Shown here: piece by piece, positions 1-4,758 of the stretch
Position numbering within the stretch: the first letter of the stretch is position 1
How the letters are laid out: every line of letters starts with the position of its first letter
The notes under the pieces: model-generated
The model's database searches: none
What the model was told of the DNA's origin: nothing
What the model saw: only the letters and a program-made list of their open reading frames with translations
Assembly: GCA_904501955.1 (NCBI GenBank)
Contig: CAJGCY010000177.1
Span: 1-5,037, forward strand
DNA from: an uncultured Akkermansia sp.
GTDB lineage: Bacteria; Verrucomicrobiota; Verrucomicrobiia; Verrucomicrobiales; Akkermansiaceae
Direction of reading: 5' to 3'
DNA: 5,037 nucleotides
Position numbers and translations under genes: made by a program

Positions 1-192
1 CACAGCAGCTACCACAAGGGAAATCTCCTGCGGCGTGTAGGTCGAGGTCTTCTCAATATACGGAAGGGCCGCAGCAATCACACCTACGTCAATGCCGTAG
101 AGAAGACCACCGAGACCTGCCATTACCATCAGGTAAAGGGCATAGCGTTTGACGGAAGCGGGGAGCTCCGTTGTCGTTGCGTCTGTACTCAT
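1..192 (-). CDS. Sugar-porter family MFS transporter, N-terminal fragment (runs off left edge)
   Basis: Only the first 64 codons are in the window; the frame is open to the edge. Translation from the ATG at 192 gives a short polar N-terminus (residues 1-16), then a first membrane helix at about 17-42. It contains GGLLYGIDVGVI at residues 28-39, the TM1 signature of MFS sugar porters (GGxxxGYDxGVI type, here Ile in place of Tyr, with conserved Asp35). The segment after it (PYIEKTSTYTPQEISLVVA) fits the first external loop leading into TM2. The family imports monosaccharides, usually by proton symport, across the inner membrane; the substrate cannot be told from this piece. There is no Shine-Dalgarno sequence before the ATG, and a strong promoter ends only 9 nt upstream. 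Internal ATGs at codons 22 and 24 would cut into TM1 and also lack a ribosome site, so the 192 start is preferred. The gene follows the terminator of the kelch/MFS operon and appears to be its own transcription unit. Confidence 0.85.
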   Translation of the reverse strand, partial: MSTDATTTELPASVKRYALYLMVMAGLGGLLYGIDVGVIAAALPYIEKTSTYTPQEISLVVAAV

Positions 193-201
193 AACGGCCG
201 T

Positions 202-229
202 ATTATACCACTATCATCACACAGTGCAA
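202..229 (-). promoter_or_regulatory. Extended -10 sigma70-type promoter of the sugar-porter gene
   Basis: On the minus strand a perfect TATAAT (207-202) is preceded by TGG, giving the TGnTATAAT extended -10 element. TTGCAC (229-224) sits 16 bp upstream as a weak -35 (3 of 6 matches). The predicted transcription start is near 195, only about 3 nt before the ATG at 192, so the mRNA would be almost leaderless. Two more TATAAT hexamers lie further upstream (312-307 and 366-361) but lack TGn and a plausible -35. Confidence 0.65.
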
Positions 230-264
230 GCCCGAAATACGTTTTTGAAGCTTACTCTAGCTGA

Positions 265-289
265 AATTTGACTGTTTTGAAAACAAATT
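265..289. promoter_or_regulatory. Candidate operator: overlapping inverted repeats upstream of the sugar-porter promoter
   Basis: A 13-bp palindrome, TGTTTT-G-AAAACA (273-285), lies inside a wider inverted repeat with arms AATTTG (265-270) and CAAATT (284-289). A related AAACAAAATT copy lies at 300-309, giving two AAACAAA direct repeats spaced 19 bp apart. The palindrome is centred about 84 bp upstream of the predicted transcription start, a typical position for an activator. AT-rich DNA gives such repeats by chance fairly often and no regulator gene is visible, so this is only a candidate. Confidence 0.25.
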
Positions 290-383
290 CGGAGGGTGTA
301 AACAAAATTATATGGGCAGCGTTTTCCCCTTTCTGCTTCTGATTTACCGCGCTGCTTGTAATTATACACGCTCGAATCCCCCC

Positions 384-418
384 AAAAAAACAGCGGCCAC
401 CGGGAGGGTGACCGCTGT
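384..418 (-). terminator. Rho-independent terminator of the kelch/MFS operon
   Basis: On the minus strand, arms ACAGCGGTCACC (418-407) and GGTGGCCGCTGT (401-390) form a 12-bp stem with one G-U pair and a CTCCC loop, followed directly by a run of Ts (390-384). It starts 28 nt after the MFS stop codon. On the plus strand the hairpin is not followed by a T run, so it acts in one direction and separates the operon from the sugar-porter gene. Confidence 0.93.
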
Positions 419-446
419 CGGGAGTATGATAAAGCGTGGTTACGGA

Positions 447-1922
447 TTAGCCCAACTGCTTCTTGCGGGGCAGGAAGAAGAAGAGCAAGCCGCACACAAT
501 CATGAGCATGCCGGCTACGCTGAGCGGCAGGCCGAGGCCCACGTTGGCGTCCTTCAGGTAGCCGCCGAGCCAGCTGATGAGGGCACCGGCACCTACGGAA
601 GTCAGGTTGAGCATGCCGTAACCGGTGGCGGAGAATCGCTCGTCAATCTGGGAGCGCAGTACGGGCATGAGCGTGGCATCCAGAGAGCCCTGGGCAACAC
701 CCTGCATGGCTACGAGGGCGAGCGTGGCGGTCAGACCGAACTCGATGGGCATGCCCAGTGCGGGCAACATGGCGATGACCACGCAGGGACCAGCCAAGCA
801 GAAGCCGATACCGGGCACGAAGGCGCGGCAGTTCGGGTTCTTGGTGCGGGCGTACCAAGCATCGGCTGCCACAGCGGCCAAAAGCACGGCGCCGTACTTG
901 GCGAAGTTAATCCATGTGGTAGCCTGCGGGCCGGCATCTGCCTCCGACAGGCCGAACATGTCGATGAGCAAGCGCGGGTACCAGCCCATGAGGAACCAGT
1001 TGGCGAAACCGGCGATGGCGTATGCACAGAGCAGCATGAGGAAGGCGCGGCTGGAGAACAGGCTCTTGATGACGTCGCCCATGCCGAACTTGGTTTCCTC
1101 CTCCGCAGCGGCGGGTTGAGCTTCCTCTTTCTTCTCCACTTCAGGAGCGGTTGCCTCTTCACCCTCCGGGTCACGCAGGAAGAAGATAACAATCAGACCG
1201 TATGCTACACCGATGAAACCGAAGGTCTCGAAGGTGAGGCGCCAGCCCAGCTGGCAGGGGTCGCCCGCCATCATGGCGCCGTAACCGGCCATAATCTGGC
1301 CTGCATAAATACCGCTCATGTGCAAACCGGTAGCCATGGAGCGGGTCTTGCCACGGTGGTAGTCCGTGATAAGGGCAAGTGCTGCGGGAATGTAGAAGGC
1401 CTCACTCACACCCATCAGCGCGCGCCAGAAAATGAGCTCACCGAAGCTGGAAGACATGCCGGTCATGTAGGTCACCACGGACCACACCACAAGGGACATC
1501 AGGATGATGAACTTGCGGCTGAAGCGGTCCGCCAGGTAGCCACCCACGGGGCTGAGCGCGGCATACACGATGAGGAAGGCGGAGGTGACGGTGCCGAACT
1601 GGCTTTGCGTCATATCGATGGCGTCGCTACCCTCCGTGATGGATTGGTTGAGCACGGCCAGCAACTGGCGGTCAAAGTAGTTGAGCATCACCACTACCCA
1701 AAGCACCGCCACACAGGCCCAAGCCCACTTGGTCGGTTTTTCGGAAACCTTCACGACCTTCTTTGCCAAGCCGTTCTTGATGCCCAAGAAGATGGCGGCA
1801 GCAGCGATGATCAGAGAGAGGATGAGTGTGGAGGGCGCGAGGTTGGAGCAGCCGTGGAGGAAATCCACGAGCAGCTGTTGCAGCGGCCCTATTTGTTCTG
1901 TTGCGTCAGCAAGTGATATCAT
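447..1922 (-). CDS. MFS transporter, ACS (anion:cation symporter)-like, with an extra N-terminal helix
   Basis: This 491-residue polytopic inner-membrane protein is the last gene of the operon. It has an unusual N-terminal extension: a polar stretch (1-28), a hydrophobic helix (about 29-48) and a basic linker (49-66, GLAKKVVKV). The 12-helix MFS core follows. TM1 carries NYFDRQLLAVL (81-91), typical of the ACS family. Motif A is GGYLADRFSRK (127-137). TM4 has FWRALMGVSEAF (165-176). The loop between the two halves is long and charged (about 250-285, rich in Glu and Lys), as expected for the central cytoplasmic loop. The C-terminus RKKQLG is cytoplasmic. ACS members usually carry organic anions such as hexuronates, sialic acid or phthalate; the two NanM-like genes upstream make an acidic sugar the best guess, not proven. 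The ATG lies 6 nt after the upstream stop with no Shine-Dalgarno, which suggests translational coupling. It ends in TAA just before a strong terminator. Confidence 0.9.
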   Translation of the reverse strand: MISLADATEQIGPLQQLLVDFLHGCSNLAPSTLILSLIIAAAAIFLGIKNGLAKKVVKVSEKPTKWAWACVAVLWVVVMLNYFDRQLLAVLNQSITEGSDAIDMTQSQFGTVTSAFLIVYAALSPVGGYLADRFSRKFIILMSLVVWSVVTYMTGMSSSFGELIFWRALMGVSEAFYIPAALALITDYHRGKTRSMATGLHMSGIYAGQIMAGYGAMMAGDPCQLGWRLTFETFGFIGVAYGLIVIFFLRDPEGEEATAPEVEKKEEAQPAAAEEETKFGMGDVIKSLFSSRAFLMLLCAYAIAGFANWFLMGWYPRLLIDMFGLSEADAGPQATTWINFAKYGAVLLAAVAADAWYARTKNPNCRAFVPGIGFCLAGPCVVIAMLPALGMPIEFGLTATLALVAMQGVAQGSLDATLMPVLRSQIDERFSATGYGMLNLTSVGAGALISWLGGYLKDANVGLGLPLSVAGMLMIVCGLLFFFLPRKKQLG

Positions 1923-1928
1923 GGTTGC

Positions 1929-3017
1929 TTATTGGTTGGTTTGTATGTTGGAGATGAGGGGGGTGCGCACACCGGGGTGTGTTTCACCGGAGATGATGTA
2001 GATGCTGTCACCCCACTGTACAGCGGGGCAGGTGGCAACGCCGGTGGCGTTTTCGCCCTCCTTTGCCCACTGCCCGGTGGCGGGGGTGAAGGAGTAGACG
2101 GTTTTGTTCTGCCCCGGGTGTGTAGCGGGGGCTTTGCCGGTGAGGGATGCACGGTAGTAGTTGCCGGGGTCGCCTGCAACAACGTATAGCTTACCACCCA
2201 CGGAGGGCAGCGGGTTCGCAGCGCCTACCAGCGGCTCAGGCATGGGGGCGCAGCTGCTCCACGTGTCCGTAGCGGGGTCATAGCACAGGGTGCTGTGCAG
2301 GTAGGTGCGCTCGGCTGCCCCCTTGGCATCCGGGTGCAGGGAGCAGCCACCCGTTACGTAAATTTTGCCGTCCACCACGCCGGCAGCTGCCAGCATGCGT
2401 GCCTCCGGCATGCGGCTCAGCTCAGTCCACCCCGCGTTCGGGTTGGCCATGTCGAGCACAAAGCTGCGGGAAAGGCAGGTGGTGGATTCCGCTTTCTCCT
2501 GCCCGCCCATCACGTAGAGCTTGGTGCCCACAACGGCGAAGGCCGGGTAGGCCACCGTGGTGGGCAGATCCGGCAGCATGGAGGTGGAGGCCTCCGCCCC
2601 CTTCAGCTGGGTGCAGGTAACGGTGGAGAGGTGCCCCTTGGCGTTGCAACCACCGGCAATAATCATGCTGTTGCCGTGAGCGGCGTAGGCTGCGTAGCCG
2701 ATGGGTTGCGGCAGGGTACCGATGGTGGTGCACTGCGGGGTGGTGCAGCCTTGGCTCAGGTTGAGGAAGCTGACGTCACCGTAATAGGCTTTCTCGCCAC
2801 GCTCGGTAGCGGTTTTTGCGCCGGGCTTGGCATTCGGGAAGTTTGCGCCACCGGTCATGATGATGCCGTTGCTGCCTTCAATCAACACGGCGGCCATGCC
2901 GGCGCGGCCTACTTTGTCCGCAATTTGCAGCCCGCTCTCGGAAGCGACGGATTGCACCCCCGCCTGCGCAGCGGTGGCGAACCCCAGCAGGGCAAGTGAT
3001 GTGATGATGCGTTTCAT
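1929..3017 (-). CDS. Exported NanM-like kelch propeller, cyclically permuted mutarotase family
   Basis: The product is 362 residues. Residues 1-19 (MKRIITSLALLGFATAAQA) form a clear Sec signal peptide with an AxA cleavage site after Ala19, so it acts in the periplasm or beyond. An in-frame ATG 33 nt upstream (3050) would put 11 polar residues before the signal and overlap the previous gene by 22 nt; the 3017 start is chosen because it exposes the signal peptide and leaves an 11-nt gap with a weak GAG at -5. Six kelch-type blades are marked by Gly pairs or their equivalents at 56, 122, 171, 223, 281 and 343, with LYVMGG and IYVTGG strands. The C-terminus carries SGETHPGVRT (343-352), the GExxPGxR element of NanM. 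E. coli NanM speeds sialic-acid anomer interconversion; function here is by homology. The mature protein has nine Cys, including CTTPQC (91-96). It shares GGANFP, LPxPxGY and HPG...PAT with the upstream paralogue but is clearly diverged. Confidence 0.88.
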   Translation of the reverse strand: MKRIITSLALLGFATAAQAGVQSVASESGLQIADKVGRAGMAAVLIEGSNGIIMTGGANFPNAKPGAKTATERGEKAYYGDVSFLNLSQGCTTPQCTTIGTLPQPIGYAAYAAHGNSMIIAGGCNAKGHLSTVTCTQLKGAEASTSMLPDLPTTVAYPAFAVVGTKLYVMGGQEKAESTTCLSRSFVLDMANPNAGWTELSRMPEARMLAAAGVVDGKIYVTGGCSLHPDAKGAAERTYLHSTLCYDPATDTWSSCAPMPEPLVGAANPLPSVGGKLYVVAGDPGNYYRASLTGKAPATHPGQNKTVYSFTPATGQWAKEGENATGVATCPAVQWGDSIYIISGETHPGVRTPLISNIQTNQ

Positions 3018-3028
3018 GGTCTCGTAGT

Positions 3029-4012
3029 TCAGCTCAGTTTGGCGCCCCATACTTGGTTGGAGCGCTTGCCGGGGCGCTGCTCACCGTTCACGATGACGGC
3101 CATGCCGTTCCACTCTGCGCAGGGCAGTACGGCACGGGCTACGGCCATCTCGCCGGCGTCCGCCCACTCATTGGTGGCGGGGTTGTAGCAAAGGGTGAAG
3201 TTGTGGAAGCCCGGGTGATTCTGCGGGGTGTAGCCTTTCACCGTGGCGTCATCACCGCCCAGCATGTAAATGCGGCCGTGAATCACCGGTGCGGGGGTGG
3301 GGGCTGCGGCGCAGAAGTGCGGCAGGTAAGCCAGGCGGCGCCAGCCGGTAGCCTCGTTGTAGCTCCAAGCCTCGGTGAGCATGTCGCGCACCATGCGGCC
3401 GTCCTCACCATCTTTCAGACCGATGCCGCCGAGCACATAAATCGTGCTGCCGATGGTGGCCATCTGCTGCAGGAAACGCCCGCGGGCGGGCAGGGCGGGG
3501 CCTTCGCTCCACTCCTCCGTAGCGGGGTCAAAAATCCACAGGCGGCTCTCGGCATCCTGCTCACCCACGGCGATGCTGCCACCCTGCACATACACCTTGC
3601 CACCCATCACGGCAGCGGCGTGCCCCGTCAGGGTAACGGGCAGGGAGGGAAGGGTGCGGTAGCTCACATCTTTGCCATCCCACGTGAGCATGTAGCAGTC
3701 CGCCACGGCACCGCCCACATTGCTGCCGCCGATAATCATCATACCCTGCGGCAGGGTGGCCGTTGCGCCATAGCCCAGCGGCTTGGGCAGCGGCGTGGCA
3801 TCCAGCCAGCCGGCGCTGTCCGCCGTCATCACGAATACGCGGTCAGTCCAGCGCTTCGGGCCGCCCTCCCACAGCGGTTTTTCCGGGAAGTTAGCACCAC
3901 CGGCAACGATGAGTGCACCGTTGCTCACGCCGGCGTATGAGCCTGCAAAACCCTCAGCATCCGGCAGGTCCGCCAGCTGCTTCCAATCTAAAGAAAGTTC
4001 ACTGTTACACAT
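3029..4012 (-). CDS. Cytosolic NanM-like kelch propeller, cyclically permuted mutarotase family
   Basis: This 327-residue protein has no signal peptide (MCNSELSLDWKQL at the start), so it is predicted to be cytosolic, unlike E. coli NanM, which is periplasmic. It forms six kelch-like blades with Gly pairs at about 38 (VAGGANF), 95 (IIGG), 144 (VQGG), 195 (VLGG), 252 (LGG) and the NG at 309, and blade-closing Trp motifs such as FDPATEEW (161-168) and YNPATNEW (276-283). The order is permuted: the protein begins with DAEGFAGSYAGVSNGALIVAGG-type sequence and ends with NGEQRPGKRS (309-318). In E. coli NanM, as I recall it, these two segments are adjacent and internal. The likely role is anomer or epimer interconversion of a sialic-acid-like sugar after uptake; substrate inferred. 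It is the first gene of the operon with the exported paralogue and the MFS transporter. The ATG at 4012 has only a weak upstream GAG. Confidence 0.88.
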   Translation of the reverse strand: MCNSELSLDWKQLADLPDAEGFAGSYAGVSNGALIVAGGANFPEKPLWEGGPKRWTDRVFVMTADSAGWLDATPLPKPLGYGATATLPQGMMIIGGSNVGGAVADCYMLTWDGKDVSYRTLPSLPVTLTGHAAAVMGGKVYVQGGSIAVGEQDAESRLWIFDPATEEWSEGPALPARGRFLQQMATIGSTIYVLGGIGLKDGEDGRMVRDMLTEAWSYNEATGWRRLAYLPHFCAAAPTPAPVIHGRIYMLGGDDATVKGYTPQNHPGFHNFTLCYNPATNEWADAGEMAVARAVLPCAEWNGMAVIVNGEQRPGKRSNQVWGAKLS

Positions 4013-4021
4013 TACTCTAAG

Positions 4022-4050
4022 AATCTAGCATAATTTTAACACTCCTGCAA
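4022..4050 (-). promoter_or_regulatory. Promoter candidates of the kelch/kelch/MFS operon
   Basis: Two overlapping options are seen on the minus strand. Option A is TTGCAG (4050-4045), a 17-bp spacer, then TGC-TAGATT (-10 at 4027-4022), ending 9 nt before the ATG, so the mRNA would be nearly leaderless. Option B is TGT-TAAAAT (-10 at 4038-4033; 5 of 6 matches, TGn-extended) with no clear -35, giving a leader of about 14 nt. Option B has the better -10; option A has the same geometry as the sugar-porter promoter. Only one may be real. Confidence 0.45.
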
Positions 4051-4085
4051 GGTAAAAACAGCAGAGCTACATCATATTTAAGCGC

Positions 4086-4126
4086 TCGCGTTTACATATA
4101 CGGCCATTGCTCGGTAAATAACGCGA
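4086..4126. repeat. Interrupted inverted repeat in the gap upstream of the operon
   Basis: Arms TCGCGTT (4086-4092) and AACGCGA (4120-4126) pair perfectly, and TAC (4093-4095) can pair with GTA (4114-4116) across a 3-nt bulge, leaving an 18-nt loop. It lies between the phosphatase gene and the operon promoter, centred about 80 bp upstream of the likely transcription start. It could be an operator or a hairpin at the 3' end of the phosphatase mRNA. No T run follows on either strand, so it is not a standard Rho-independent terminator. Confidence 0.35.
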
Positions 4127-4168
4127 TAAATCGGAAGTCGGAGGGGTGTTTGCGAGCTGTGGCAGAGC

Positions 4169-4657
4169 TCAGCCTTGCAGCTCTTCCGCGACAAGCCTCT
4201 GCATGGCGCGAGCCAGCAGTGCCACCACGGCATCAAACCCGGCGGGGCCTCCGTAGTACGGATCCGGCACATCGCGCTCCGTCTCCCCCTCGGCAAACCA
4301 CTCCCACATGCCGCGCACCTTGGCGGCATCCGCCGCGTTGCGGGCAAGGGCGAGTATGTCCTCTTTGTTGGAGTGGTCTTGCGGGATGATGAGGTCAAAA
4401 TCCGTGAAATCCGCTCTGCGGAAGGTGCGTGCGCGGTGCCCGCCGTAGCTGTAGCCCGCCCGCTCCAGCGCCGCGAGCATGCGGGAGTCCGGTCGCTCCC
4501 CGGTGTGGTACGAGGCCGTGCCGCAGGAGTCCGCCCGCACTGCTCCGGCCAAGCCCGCCTCTTTCACGGCGGCGTTGAACACAATCTCCGCGGCGGGGCT
4601 GCGGCATATATTACCCAGGCATACAAAAAGGACTCGGTAGGGGCTGTGCTTACTCAT
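4169..4657 (-). CDS. Low-molecular-weight protein tyrosine phosphatase
   Basis: The 162-residue product matches the usual family length (about 150-160). The catalytic P-loop is at the N-terminus: VCLGNICRSP (12-21), with nucleophile Cys13 and phosphate-binding Arg19 in the C(x)5R(S/T) pattern. The general-acid loop DVPDPYYGG (129-137) carries Asp132 in the expected DPYY context. The enzyme hydrolyses phosphotyrosine or small phosphate esters in the cytosol; bacterial members often oppose tyrosine kinases that control polysaccharide export, but no kinase gene is visible here. The segment usually reading AMDxxN is PQDHSN (92-97), a small departure from family habit. The open frame extends upstream to 4924, but that part overlaps queE on the other strand and has no family resemblance. 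The ATG at 4657 sits directly before the P-loop and has a weak GAAGAG-like site 5 nt upstream, so it is chosen. It is divergent from queE and separated from the kelch operon by 156 nt. Confidence 0.94.
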   Translation of the reverse strand: MSKHSPYRVLFVCLGNICRSPAAEIVFNAAVKEAGLAGAVRADSCGTASYHTGERPDSRMLAALERAGYSYGGHRARTFRRADFTDFDLIIPQDHSNKEDILALARNAADAAKVRGMWEWFAEGETERDVPDPYYGGPAGFDAVVALLARAMQRLVAEELQG

Positions 4658-4696
4658 ATCTACTCTTCTGTTTGTGGTGAAAATACAAAAAATCGG

Positions 4697-4725
4697 TTGA
4701 CGCGGGCGGCTGCATCTGGTATGAA
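4697..4725 (+). promoter_or_regulatory. Sigma70-type promoter of queE
   Basis: TTGACG (4697-4702; 5 of 6 matches) is followed by a 17-bp spacer and TATGAA (4720-4725; 4 of 6), with TGG directly before the -10 as an extended element. The predicted start is near 4732, giving a leader of about 27 nt before the ATG at 4759. The element lies in the 101-bp gap between two divergent genes. No comparably good promoter was seen for the phosphatase on the minus strand; only a weak TATTTT is present. Confidence 0.55.
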
Positions 4726-4758
4726 ACCACCTGTCACCACGCATCATAACACACGTAT

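Noticed and set aside
312..1916. A 534-codon open frame on the plus strand opposite the MFS gene
   Set aside because: Its product is Gly/His/Glu-rich with no domain, it overlaps the terminator at 384-418, and the minus-strand frame encodes a clear MFS protein with motif A. It is an antisense shadow of GC-rich coding sequence.
2295..3940. Plus-strand open frames of 234 and 295 codons opposite the two kelch genes
   Set aside because: They have low-complexity Gly/Ala/His composition, no recognisable domains and no promoter, and they lie exactly antisense to well-supported kelch frames.
4079..4108. A 9-codon ORF (MAVYVNASA) on the minus strand upstream of the operon, considered as a leader peptide
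   Set aside because: There is no ribosome-binding site, no regulatory codon run and no attenuator hairpin with T run after it; it overlaps the inverted repeat and is likely chance.
4154..4170. Hairpin GAGCT/AGCTC at the end of the phosphatase gene, considered as its terminator
   Set aside because: The stem is only 5 bp, it overlaps the stop codon, and no T run follows.
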